The notes under the pieces are model-generated. The model did not search any database. It was not told the DNA's origin and was given only the letters and a program-made list of their open reading frames with translations. Shown here piece after piece: positions 1 through 5,413 of a DNA stretch of 24,499 nt. Position numbers and translations under genes: made by a program. Numbering within the stretch: position 1 is the first letter of the stretch; each line of letters begins with the position of its first letter. The DNA is from a virus, in IMG/VR virus record IMGVR_UViG_3300042890_000642, positions 1 through 24,499 of that record. One strand, written 5' to 3'.

Positions 1-132
1 TATGGTGGTTTCGCACGTTCGGCACGTGTAGTATTCGTGTCCTTTGTGCGGTTCTGATTGCTCTGAGTACTCCCAGACGTGTTGGCAGTTGTTGTCTGGT
101 TCTGGTTGGTCGTATGGGTTTTGGTAGGTCAT
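1..132 (-). CDS. Small zinc-finger-like protein, 3' end cut off by window
   Basis: The start (MTYQNPYDQP) is an ATG at 132 with a strong AGGAGA ribosome binding site about 6 bases upstream. The reading frame is open to the window edge, so only the first 44 residues are visible. They hold a Cys-x-His pair followed by a Cys-x-x-Cys (CRTC), preceded by Gly-His-Glu-Tyr-Tyr, the layout of a small phage zinc finger. It lies 9 bases after the clamp-like gene and is probably the next cistron of the same operon. Function unknown; a DNA- or protein-binding role is inference only. Confidence 0.6.
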   Translation of the reverse strand, partial: MTYQNPYDQPEPDNNCQHVWEYSEQSEPHKGHEYYTCRTCETTI

Positions 133-141
133 TGATTTCTC

Positions 142-759
142 CTATTTGGTTTTGGTTGGCATTATGAGTAGATGGGTGTTGCTGTTTGGTGCGCTGATTG
201 TGTAGATGACTGGCTTAATCGGGCTGCTGTAGTGGGTGAGTGTTGCGGGTTGGTCGGTTCCGGCGGCCTGTTTGGTGGTTTTGGCTAGGCGTTCGAGCTG
301 CCATTGGGCAAGGCTGAACGGCTCGAACGTTGCCGGCGTTGTGGTTTGTGCTGTTGTCCAGATCTGGCTGGTGTTGGGTGTTTCGTGTTGTGGGTTGGTG
401 CCGCTGATCGTTTGGCTCCAATTGGTGTTGAGTGTCCATCGTTCCGGTGTGGCGGTTATGGTGGCTGTTACGTCTCCGGCGCGCTTTCCTGCGAGCTTGG
501 CGGCGGCTGTGAGTGCTTTGGATACTTCGCTAGCTGGCAGTGTGAATGCTGCGGGCGTTGTGGTGGTGGTTTCGCTGTTGTCGGTGTGGCGTATTGCTGC
601 GTAGCTGTCGCAACACTCGAACACGTTACCGGTGATCCGGATTAGTTTTAGTGCTGCTTTGTCGGTGCTGGCGTATGGTGTGACGATTGCGAACACTTGC
701 GCAAGGTTGCGAAGTGATCCGGATATTGTGCCAGTTTCGGTTGTCTGATCGTTGCTCAT
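142..759 (-). CDS. Short sliding-clamp (DnaN beta)-like protein
   Basis: 205 residues. The last 25 or so (KPVIYTI, then LLIMPTK) match the end of bacterial DNA polymerase III beta clamps, where a Pro-x-hydrophobic strand is followed by a Tyr/Leu-Leu-x-Met-Pro ending. Near the N terminus a segment around LIRITGNVFECCDSYAAI resembles the clamp pattern with a strand before an 'atDsyrl'-like turn. Beta clamps have three domains and about 370 residues; this has room for only two, closer to PCNA or T4 gp45 size. The middle is rich in Thr. The start forms an ATGA overlap with the upstream gene. A role as phage replisome clamp is inferred. It could instead be a clamp-fold protein with another job. 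Confidence 0.5.
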   Translation of the reverse strand: MSNDQTTETGTISGSLRNLAQVFAIVTPYASTDKAALKLIRITGNVFECCDSYAAIRHTDNSETTTTTPAAFTLPASEVSKALTAAAKLAGKRAGDVTATITATPERWTLNTNWSQTISGTNPQHETPNTSQIWTTAQTTTPATFEPFSLAQWQLERLAKTTKQAAGTDQPATLTHYSSPIKPVIYTISAPNSNTHLLIMPTKTK

Positions 760-962
760 TTGGTTTTGTTCCTGTTCTGTTGGGTTGTTGTTTTTCGTGC
801 GCTGTTGCGCTCGATCTTTGCCCGCTGGCGGGCGATTAGTTCGGGTTGCGTGTATTTGGTGCGGGGTTTGCGGTGGCTCATCAGCTGACCGATTAAGCCG
901 CCAACGATAAACGGTGAAGCCATAACTAGCGCGGTGAGCGGTATTGCTTCTAGTTCGGTCAT
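756..962 (-). CDS. Small single-span membrane protein
   Basis: 68 residues from MTELEAIP. That start is preferred over one four codons upstream because its ATG overlaps the previous stop as ATGA. Residues of about 7-30 form one hydrophobic segment (ALVMASPFIVGGLIGQLM), followed by a strongly basic tail with Arg/Lys clusters and a Gln/Asn/Lys-rich end. The layout suggests an inner-membrane anchor with a cytoplasmic basic tail. It sits between a Cys-rich protein and the clamp-like protein in a four-gene overlapping chain. No family recognised. Confidence 0.6.
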   Translation of the reverse strand: MTELEAIPLTALVMASPFIVGGLIGQLMSHRKPRTKYTQPELIARQRAKIERNSARKTTTQQNRNKTK

Positions 963-1171
963 TGTGGCTGCCATTCGTTAGTGGTTCGTTCGCAAGTTGC
1001 GCACGTTTGCTCTGTGTCGGTGTTTAGTTCGTCGAGCTGCCACGCTGCTATCGGGTGCTTGCTGTTGCCTTCTGGGTCGATCTCTGGCAAGTCGTAACCG
1101 CACCAGCCGCAATACAGCTGCGCGCAATATGCGTATCCATACGGGCGGCAGTCTGAATAGTGGCGGCTCAT
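959..1171 (-). CDS. Small Cys-rich protein, probable zinc finger
   Basis: 70 residues with Cys at 8, 16, 21 and 24 in the N-terminal third (the last two as CGWC) and a second CATC pair near residues 57-60, consistent with one or two zinc knuckles. It is also rich in Tyr and Trp. The start overlaps the upstream stop as ATGA and the end overlaps the downstream start the same way. It is presumably made in step with its neighbours. No specific family recognised; nucleic-acid or protein binding is a guess. Confidence 0.6.
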   Translation of the reverse strand: MSRHYSDCRPYGYAYCAQLYCGWCGYDLPEIDPEGNSKHPIAAWQLDELNTDTEQTCATCERTTNEWQPQ

Positions 1172-1779
1172 TGGTTCATCATTTCGGCTATTTGTGCGCG
1201 GGTTTCTTGGTGGCGGGTTTGTTGATATTCGCGTGACCAGCTACCCCACGCGGCGCGGGCTTCGTCTGTTTCGGCGGCTACGCCGGCGGCGATACTTTTG
1301 CGGGTTCGTTCGGTGATCATTTCGGCAAGTGTTCTCTGGCCGGTTTCGCACGACTGATATTCGAAGCAAGCCAACGCGCCGAACACGTGCCCGAAGTCGG
1401 CGAACCTGTCGCGGCATACGCGGCGGTACGTGTAATCAGTTGGCAAATATGAGATCATCCCGCCCAGCTGCTGCGCGTTGGTGTCGCTGTATCGTGCCGC
1501 AAGGCTTGCGCAATTCGCCGCGATTAGTTCACGACCTATCAGCGTCTCGCGGTCTGCGCGGTTCCCCAAGTGTGCTAGGGGTTGGCCGTTGGGCAGTGTA
1601 ATCACGCTATAGCCTTCGCGGTGTTCGATCAGCTCGACCAGTTCGGCGGTGTAGATGGTGGGCATAATTTCCGGTAGGTACATATATAGCGGGTTAGTGT
1701 GGTCGCGGTTGTAATCGCGCTCGGTGGTGGCCGATACGATTAGGTCGATTAGGTCGGTATCTACTTGATATGCGCTCAT
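1168..1779 (-). CDS. Conserved phage protein of unknown function (MSAYQVDTDLIDLIV family)
   Basis: 203 residues. The frame is open upstream to 1860, but the stretch 1815-1860 is a promoter, and the ATG at 1779 follows a GGGAGAG ribosome binding site, so the short form is chosen. The opening MSAYQVDTDLIDLIVSA is a pattern I recall from hypothetical proteins of phages and many bacteria that begin 'MSxYxVDxxHIDxLV'. Mixed alpha/beta composition, one Cys pair (CFEYQSC), and a charged helical C-terminal third. First gene of the promoter-proximal operon that ends with the clamp-like and zinc-finger genes. Function unknown. Confidence 0.75.
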   Translation of the reverse strand: MSAYQVDTDLIDLIVSATTERDYNRDHTNPLYMYLPEIMPTIYTAELVELIEHREGYSVITLPNGQPLAHLGNRADRETLIGRELIAANCASLAARYSDTNAQQLGGMISYLPTDYTYRRVCRDRFADFGHVFGALACFEYQSCETGQRTLAEMITERTRKSIAAGVAAETDEARAAWGSWSREYQQTRHQETRAQIAEMMNQ

Positions 1780-1827
1780 TGTTTGTAGCTCTCCCAAGCT
1801 GCGCGCCCGCTTGTTTTTCGTGCGCTT

Positions 1828-1842
1828 TATGATTAGATCATA
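1828..1842. promoter_or_regulatory. Palindrome over the P1 -10 box, candidate operator
   Basis: A perfect inverted repeat, TATGAT-3 bases-ATCATA, lies exactly on the -10 region of P1. A dimeric repressor bound here would block RNA polymerase. The site is seen directly; its use as an operator is inferred. Confidence 0.5.
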
Positions 1843-1860
1843 CTTTTTAGATTTTGTCAA
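1832..1860 (-). promoter_or_regulatory. Sigma-A-type promoter P1
   Basis: On the minus strand a perfect TTGACA (1855-1860) is followed after exactly 17 bases by TCTAAT (1832-1837, five of six matches to TATAAT). Transcription should start near 1825, giving a leader of about 45 bases before the start codon at 1779. The -35 box lies inside the last codons of the gene ending at 1847. Its position shows that the upstream extension of the following reading frame is not translated. Confidence 0.8.
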
Positions 1861-2047
1861 GCATTAAATATATTTGATCGCGGGTGGAAGTTGTGAGCTG
1901 TTGAGCTGTTGCCGCGTCTGCGGGGATTAGTGGCACGATTACGCCGGATCTAACTTTGGAAAGATATCTGCGCGCGGCGGTGAGTGTGTCGAAGTGGCCG
2001 ATAGTGAGTTGGCCGGCGGCGGTGTCTATTTGAATTAGGTATGTCAT
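1847..2047 (-). CDS. Small hypothetical protein (66 aa)
   Basis: 66 residues, opening MTYLIQIDTAAGQLTIG, with predicted beta strands then a helix (TLTAARRYLSKVR) and a second strand/helix part. The layout suggests a small alpha/beta fold. AAAGG lies only one base before the ATG, too close to act as a normal ribosome binding site. A TATAAA box ends 4 bases upstream of the ATG, so a leaderless or nearly leaderless transcript is possible. Its 3' end carries the -35 box of P1. No family recognised. Confidence 0.55.
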   Translation of the reverse strand: MTYLIQIDTAAGQLTIGHFDTLTAARRYLSKVRSGVIVPLIPADAATAQQLTTSTRDQIYLMLDKI

Positions 2048-2215
2048 ACCTTTATAGAGCGTTGTTCAGTTTGACAATGTAAAGACTATTTGCTATACGA
2101 ACATTAGTTCGATTACTGATCGGTAACTTACGTGTGCTTTCGCGGTGTAGTCGGTTGTGGTGCCGGTAGCGGTAGTGGTGCCAGCTTGGGAGTGTGACCC
2201 CACTACCGGTACTTG
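2048..2215 (-). other. 168-base intergenic region with inverted repeats
   Basis: Read on the minus strand, this gap holds an inverted repeat with 9-bp arms (CGGTAGTGG and CCACTACCG, about 21 bases apart, near 2170-2210), a CGAAC-TAAT-GTTCG hairpin near 2098-2111, and a TATAAA box just before the next start. A weak TTGTCA lies 15 bases upstream of TATAAA. There is no U-run after either stem, so neither is a standard terminator. A short GTG-initiated frame (2093-2203, 36 codons, no ribosome binding site) also occupies most of it. A leader RNA, a weak promoter or a small peptide gene are all possible. Confidence 0.4.
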
Positions 2216-2386
2216 TTAGCGGCGAGTTTGTTTGTGTCGGTAGGCTAAGTGTACGAACGGGTAGATCGAGATGAGCATTGTTGCCCACCATAATCTGCCG
2301 GCGTTGGCACCTACTGTCACGGCACATATAAATACTGTGATGATGATAGTGGTGGCGGTAGCGCGGAATATGAGACTGTCGGTCAT
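2216..2386 (-). CDS. Tiny two-span membrane protein (56 aa)
   Basis: 56 residues starting MTDSLIFRATATTIIITVF. The ATG overlaps the upstream stop as ATGA. Two hydrophobic segments are seen, about residues 9-25 (ATTIIITVFICAVTVGA) and 32-47 (LWWATMLISIYPFVHL), with a basic end (YRHKQTRR). Last gene of the small-gene operon driven by the promoter at 3.7 kb. A holin-like or host-membrane-modifying role is possible but unproven. Confidence 0.65.
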   Translation of the reverse strand: MTDSLIFRATATTIIITVFICAVTVGANAGRLWWATMLISIYPFVHLAYRHKQTRR

Positions 2387-2682
2387 TGGTTGGCCTTTAT
2401 GTATTGCCAGAATGCCGGCGTGGTTGTGTCTTGTGACATGTAATGGTCACTGTTTTCGTTGGCGTATTCGTTTCGTTCGCTGTCGGTCATTGTTTCCCAA
2501 GCGTCACAGTCATCCTGTGACCAATCGGTGGTGCTGATCAGTGCTATGCGTGATGCGTCACCATAAATATTTTGTTCGGTGTCTAAGTACAGTGTGTGCG
2601 GGTAGTAGTCGTTCATGCTGTCGTTGTGCCGGTTTCGACCAAATATTTCGTCAGTGAATTGTTGTAATGCGCGTAAGTTCAT
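2383..2682 (-). CDS. Hypothetical acidic protein (99 aa)
   Basis: 99 residues, starting MNLRALQQFTDEIF, rich in Asp, Asn, Glu and Tyr, with the stretch DWSQDDCDAWETMTDSERNEY in its middle. Net charge is strongly negative and no transmembrane segment is seen. It is linked by ATGA overlaps to both neighbours and has a GGAGACAGCACA leader identical to that of the gene before it. Small acidic phage proteins often bind host enzymes or mimic DNA, but nothing here proves that. No family recognised. Confidence 0.65.
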   Translation of the reverse strand: MNLRALQQFTDEIFGRNRHNDSMNDYYPHTLYLDTEQNIYGDASRIALISTTDWSQDDCDAWETMTDSERNEYANENSDHYMSQDTTTPAFWQYIKANQ

Positions 2683-2912
2683 TGTGCTGTCTCCTCGTTG
2701 TCAAGTATTTCGGTAGCTGCGGTTTCTAGGTAATCCCCGATAGGAATATTGTCGATCACGTGGTCACATTCTCCGGTGATGTCATCCCATTGGTCATCAT
2801 TTATTTCCCTGCCAAGTACGTCTATGAACCATTCTTTAGTCCAGTAGGCGATAACAATTTCGTCATCGGGTTTTAATGCTGATAGATCTGCTATTGCGTA
2901 TTTGACTTTCAT
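2679..2912 (-). CDS. Hypothetical acidic protein (77 aa)
   Basis: 77 residues, MKVKYAIADLSALKPDDEIVIAYWTKEWF and onward, with a two-strand opening and an acidic helical end (ETAATEILDNEETAQ). The phrase 'LKPDDEIVIAYWTKE' resembles the start of small phage proteins that list a 'DDxIxVxYWxKE' motif, possibly a compact beta-barrel. The start overlaps the previous stop as ATGA within a GGAGACAGCACAATGA cassette that is repeated at its own 3' end. No function can be assigned. Confidence 0.65.
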   Translation of the reverse strand: MKVKYAIADLSALKPDDEIVIAYWTKEWFIDVLGREINDDQWDDITGECDHVIDNIPIGDYLETAATEILDNEETAQ

Positions 2913-3067
2913 TGTGCTGTCTCCGTTTCGTGTTGTTGAGTGTGATATTCCAAGTCATCGGTTTCCCAATAGACGTAGATCGTGCCGCAAGTAGCACATT
3001 CGGCACAAGGCGTACCAGCTAGTTGTGATCGGTAGTAACGCCAAGCGGGTGCTGTAATGGTGGCCAT
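2909..3067 (-). CDS. Tiny CxxCxxC protein (52 aa)
   Basis: 52 residues: MATITAPAWRYYRSQLAGTP, then CAECATC (Cys 21, 24, 27), a short hydrophobic strand and an acidic tail ending ETETAQ. The Cys cluster suggests half of a zinc-binding site, completed by the His residues near 42 and 46 or by a partner. Start and the upstream stop share one base (TAATG), and its own stop overlaps the next start as ATGA. It is translationally coupled on both sides. Function unknown. Confidence 0.6.
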   Translation of the reverse strand: MATITAPAWRYYRSQLAGTPCAECATCGTIYVYWETDDLEYHTQQHETETAQ

Positions 3068-3672
3068 TATTCCCCCCAGAATTGTGTCGGGGCGTACGTA
3101 CCGTCTTCGTTGAACCGGCGCGGGCAGTTGTTCTCCAAGTGTTCTGCGGCTGCGTCAATGCTTGTCAAGTTTTCAATCTCTGCGTAACCTGATCGTTCTA
3201 ATTCGCGGCATAAATCACGGAATTGTTCGGCAAACGTTTCAGTTGTATCTGCGTCTGCGTCTATCGAACAACCGTCTTCGTCTGCGGTGAACAATGCAAT
3301 AGTCATACAGTTTTCGTGGCTGTAATGGTAGCCAGCACTATTGCGGGTGAATGTGGCGGTATCTGCTCCATGCCATTCTACGTTGGGCGCATTGTCGCTG
3401 TAAAGTGTGCCATAGATAGCTACCCCGTCACCTTGACAGTGTGACAGTGACCATTCGACAGTCAGACCAACACGTTTGGTCAATTCTTTTCCGCTGATCT
3501 GGCCTTCGTGTGTGCCGGTGAGTGCAAAATACAGTTCGCCGTTTAGATGATCTGTGATCTGGCTGCTGTCAATCCATTCGTAAAGATCGGAACGTACTTG
3601 TTCTAATGCGCCTGCCTTGTCAGGTAATTCGTCAATCGTATAAACGTTGCGGGTTATGGTTATTTCGGTCAT
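3067..3672 (-). CDS. Conserved phage protein, 'DELSDKAKEKAR...SQGDGV' type (called antitoxin-like in databases)
   Basis: 201 residues from the ATG at 3672, which follows a GGGAG site. The longer frame would begin inside the leader hairpin region. The N-terminal YTIDELPDKAGALEQVRSDLYEW and the central LSHCQGDGVAIYGTL match a phage family whose members start 'YTFDELSDKAKEKAREWY' and contain 'FSxSQGDGaxFeG'. I recall these being labelled 'antitoxin of toxin-antitoxin stability system' by weak similarity. No toxin partner is evident next to it. First gene of the operon driven by P2. Real role unknown. Confidence 0.65.
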   Translation of the reverse strand: MTEITITRNVYTIDELPDKAGALEQVRSDLYEWIDSSQITDHLNGELYFALTGTHEGQISGKELTKRVGLTVEWSLSHCQGDGVAIYGTLYSDNAPNVEWHGADTATFTRNSAGYHYSHENCMTIALFTADEDGCSIDADADTTETFAEQFRDLCRELERSGYAEIENLTSIDAAAEHLENNCPRRFNEDGTYAPTQFWGE

Positions 3673-3690
3673 ACAGTCTCCCAACTGATC

Positions 3691-3705
3691 CCCCGTCATG
3701 CGGGG
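3691..3705 (-). promoter_or_regulatory. Hairpin at the expected 5' end of the P2 transcript
   Basis: CCCCG-5 bases-CGGGG forms a short GC-rich stem that would begin at about the first or second base of the message if transcription starts near 3707. A stem at the extreme 5' end can protect an mRNA from decay. It could also be a protein-binding site. There is no U-run, so it is not a terminator. Confidence 0.4.
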
Positions 3706-3713
3706 CTGATAAG

Positions 3714-3742
3714 AGTATGACCTATCGCCGGCAGAATGTCAA
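3714..3742 (-). promoter_or_regulatory. Sigma-A-type promoter P2
   Basis: On the minus strand a perfect TTGACA (3737-3742) is followed after 17 bases by CATACT (3714-3719; four of six matches). The bases just upstream of the -35 are AT-rich and may act as an UP element. Transcription would start near 3707, about 35 bases before the ATG at 3672, so it should drive the six-gene run 3672 to 2216. It falls in the gap after the stop at 3746. Confidence 0.7.
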
Positions 3743-3745
3743 GGA

Positions 3746-3874
3746 TTATTTCGGATAATTTTTTGCCCACACTTCGACAAGTGAACCTAAATAATTGTCG
3801 GTGTATTCGGCCAGCGGATTATCGCCGGCACGGTACGGATCGGTGATGTCGAACAATGACGGTTGATCGTTCAT
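3746..3874 (-). CDS. 42-residue protein with a sliding-clamp-binding motif
   Basis: The start MNDQPSLFDITD is fixed by the ATGA overlap with the upstream gene at 3874; a longer frame exists but runs back through that gene. Residues 4-8 are QPSLF, which fits the canonical bacterial beta-clamp-binding pentapeptide (QLxLF, with other residues allowed at position 2). The rest is acidic with a short hydrophobic/aromatic helix (YLGSLVEVWAKNY) at the end. Known motif carriers are polymerases, MutS, helicase loaders and phage clamp inhibitors. As the whole protein is barely more than the motif plus a helix, a clamp modulator or recruiter is plausible (inference). Confidence 0.6.
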   Translation of the reverse strand: MNDQPSLFDITDPYRAGDNPLAEYTDNYLGSLVEVWAKNYPK

Positions 3875-4194
3875 GCTCGCCGCCAAACACGGATCGGGCG
3901 AGCATGACACGCTACACGCGCCGAAGGTTGGTAAGTGTCGGTAGGGCAAATCAGTCCGTCAGCGGCAGCTTGTCGAAGTACCGCGCCTATCGCCCGCGGT
4001 TCGTGTGGTGTCGGTAGGGCAGCGTTTTCTAATGCCTGCCAAATGTCATCGGTAGTGAATGTGTCGGTAGTGGTAGCGATTTGTACGATGACGCTGTAGC
4101 ACGATGTGAGCCAGGTTTGGTCAGCGTTGTTGGTAACGGTAGCGATTGCTTGGTTTTTGGCTTCGGTAGCGGCGATGATGTCTAGTAGGTTCAT
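3871..4194 (-). CDS. Winged-helix/HTH-like phage protein
   Basis: 107 residues from MNLLDII at 4194 (ATGA overlap; an alternative start, MAEM, lies three codons upstream). The C-terminal half reads 'DIWQALENAALPTPHEPRAIGAVLRQAAADGLI', then 'RPIRVWRR'. This is a phage pattern I recall in which a winged-helix core (helix, Pro-rich turn, helix with RAIGAVxRxA, wing) ends in His-x-Arg-Pro-x-x-Val-Trp. Such proteins are often labelled helix-turn-helix DNA-binding, and lie in early/replication clusters as here. Specific target unknown. Confidence 0.65.
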   Translation of the reverse strand: MNLLDIIAATEAKNQAIATVTNNADQTWLTSCYSVIVQIATTTDTFTTDDIWQALENAALPTPHEPRAIGAVLRQAAADGLICPTDTYQPSARVACHARPIRVWRRA

Positions 4195-4427
4195 TTCTGC
4201 CATCCAAGTTCGATTGCTCGCCATACTGCTTGTGATGAGTTGGCTTCGCAGCCGTTGCGCATTTGTAGGTCGTTGTATAGCCGGACACCGTGGAAGCATG
4301 GGTCGTAGCCTTCATCAAATTCTTCGTCTTCGAGTGCGGTGGTTGGGATTCCGTCGTGGGTTACACACACTGGTGGCGAGCAGAAACCTTTGTCGTATCC
4401 ATGTTTGATCCATTCGTCGAATGTCAT
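4191..4427 (-). CDS. Conserved actinophage protein, MTFDEWxxxGxxxGFCSPPVC type
   Basis: 78 residues from the ATG at 4427, preceded by GGAGACAAA. The opening MTFDEWIKHGYDKGFCSPPVCVTHDG and the acidic block 'EDEEFDEGYDPCFHGVRLY' match a small protein that I recall in many actinophages and actinobacterial prophages. Four Cys residues (two near 'CSPPVC', one in 'DPC', one in 'NGCEANSS') may bind a metal. It follows a zinc-ribbon mini gene. Function unknown. Confidence 0.7.
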   Translation of the reverse strand: MTFDEWIKHGYDKGFCSPPVCVTHDGIPTTALEDEEFDEGYDPCFHGVRLYNDLQMRNGCEANSSQAVWRAIELGWQK

Positions 4428-4540
4428 TTTGTCTCCATTGTTTGTGGTCGGTGTTTGTTTTCGCATACTGGTGGTTCAGCAAGTTTGATGTGCGTAGTTA
4501 TTTCTTGTTTGCATTGTGGGCAGCACCAGGTTTGTTTCAT
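4424..4540 (-). CDS. Mini zinc-ribbon protein (38 aa)
   Basis: 38 residues: MKQTWCCPQCKQEITTHIKL, then AEPPVCENKH and a basic tail. The CPxC pair and the Cys-x3-His pair (CENKH) about 20 residues apart form a one-knuckle zinc ribbon. I recall the phrase 'xEPPxCxN' from short zinc-ribbon proteins found beside the GFCSPPVC-type protein, which is indeed the next gene. Both ends overlap neighbours by 4 bp. Probably nucleic-acid or protein binding; no direct evidence. Confidence 0.65.
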   Translation of the reverse strand: MKQTWCCPQCKQEITTHIKLAEPPVCENKHRPQTMETK

Positions 4541-4914
4541 GCTACATCTCTGCATTGGCATGCTTTCACATACGTGTAGTTGTTGCCCATAAATTCCATT
4601 GTGTAAAAGGTTTCTACACCGTCAATGATTTGTCTGCCTACATCCCATCCGCTGTGGTCGCAGAGTTCGCATCCGAATGTGCCACCGATGTGACCGCCAA
4701 CTTGTCGGAACATGTGGCGTACTTCCCCGATTGATGCAGGGAACTTTGATAGTGATTCACAAAGTTTAAGTACCGCTTTACCATCTTCTTCTGATGCGTC
4801 GAGCATGATGTCGTCACGTGTCCACGCAGACTTCAACGTGTTACGTGCGATGTTTGTTGTCGGGAACAGGCCGCAGAGCCGGTCAATAAATAGTTCGATG
4901 TGTATTGGTTTCAT
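4537..4914 (-). CDS. Possible helicase-loader-like protein with C-terminal zinc finger
   Basis: 125 residues. The first about 70 are helical and read like the SPP1 G39P/'loader and inhibitor' type: an early 'IELFIDRLCGLFPTTNIARNTL', then a helix ending 'LKLCESLSKFPASIGEVRHMF', where a Lys-Phe-Pro-x-Ser/Thr-Ile turn is typical. The C-terminal part has CELCDHSGW and CQC near the end, a likely zinc finger. The start has a GAGGGG site. It lies in a replication/early cluster, but no DnaB-type helicase is seen in the window. A loader or replisome role is inferred; the resemblance is by eye only. Confidence 0.45.
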   Translation of the reverse strand: MKPIHIELFIDRLCGLFPTTNIARNTLKSAWTRDDIMLDASEEDGKAVLKLCESLSKFPASIGEVRHMFRQVGGHIGGTFGCELCDHSGWDVGRQIIDGVETFYTMEFMGNNYTYVKACQCRDVA

Positions 4915-4932
4915 GTTGCCCCTCGGCGTTGC

Positions 4933-5148
4933 TTAAAGTTCGATGCCTTGTGCGATGTGGTTGCGTAGTCGTGAGATTACCGACTCGGCTTGTTTCATTG
5001 TTGCTTTGAGTGTGTCTAGTTCTTGTGCTAACGATTCAGCTGCATCCATGTAGCGGTCACGTTCTTCTTGTAACGCTTCGTTGGTAACAGCAAGTGCGTC
5101 TACTCGATCCTGCCAGTATTCAATTTCAAACTCTGTGTCGTTGCTCAC
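4933..5148 (-). CDS. Small coiled-coil protein
   Basis: 71 residues from the GTG at 5148, chosen because AAGGA lies about 7 bases upstream; an ATG at 5196 has no such site. After an acidic opening (SNDTEFEIEYW) nearly the whole chain is a heptad-type helix (VDALAVTNEALQEERDRY and on), ending IAQGIEL. It overlaps the end of the WhiB gene by 23 bases. Coiled-coil proteins of this size may be scaffolds or oligomerisation partners; the job is unknown. Confidence 0.6.
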   Translation of the reverse strand: MSNDTEFEIEYWQDRVDALAVTNEALQEERDRYMDAAESLAQELDTLKATMKQAESVISRLRNHIAQGIEL

Positions 5149-5413
5149 TGCGTATTCCTTTCCGTTGATGTGGTGATGTGCCACCCCATACCCCATAATC
5201 TATGTTGTTTACTAAAGCAAAGTCAAGGCATTCTTTTTTTACTTGGCATCTATCGCAGATTGCGCGGGCTTCACGCATCTTGATGTGGTTGATAGATATT
5301 TCTTCGATGTCCATGAAAAACAGCTCGGTTATTTCGCCTCGGCATTCTGCTTTGTTTTGCCAACCGAAGTCGTTGTCTTTTAGTTCGTTGATGAAGTTGT
5401 CGAGCAGGCTCAT
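5126..5413 (-). CDS. whiB: WhiB-family [4Fe-4S] transcription regulator
   Basis: 95 residues from MSLLDNF at 5413, set by an ATGA overlap; this is the usual WhiB length. Four cluster ligands are visible, C24, C53, C56 and C62 (CxxC then Cx5C), followed by the WhiB turn GVWGG (74-78) and a basic C terminus (HQRKGIRSEQRHR) that would touch DNA. WhiB proteins bind an iron-sulfur cluster and the host primary sigma factor. They are confined to actinobacteria and their phages, so this gene is the best host clue in the window. It may redirect host transcription or autoregulate. Translationally coupled to a secreted lysozyme-like gene. Confidence 0.9.
   Translation of the reverse strand: MSLLDNFINELKDNDFGWQNKAECRGEITELFFMDIEEISINHIKMREARAICDRCQVKKECLDFALVNNIDYGVWGGTSPHQRKGIRSEQRHRV

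Noticed and set aside
1780-1860. Upstream extension of the frame at 1168-1779, starting MTKSKKYDL
   Set aside because: This stretch contains a near-consensus promoter and the start at 1779 has its own ribosome binding site; the extra residues are a reading of the promoter DNA.
2093-2203. GTG-started 36-codon frame in the intergenic region
   Set aside because: No ribosome binding site, low-complexity Thr/Gly content and overlap with inverted repeats; kept only as a possibility in the description of the gap.
2679-2928. Repeated GGAGACAGCACAATGAA as an attachment or insertion site
   Set aside because: The copies sit exactly on start codons and ribosome sites, there is no integrase or inverted ends, so duplication of a translation signal is the simpler view.
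4191-4592. Plus-strand and alternative minus-strand frames around the zinc-ribbon genes
   Set aside because: The minus-strand chain with 4-bp overlaps and recognisable Cys motifs explains the region; the others lack starts with ribosome sites.
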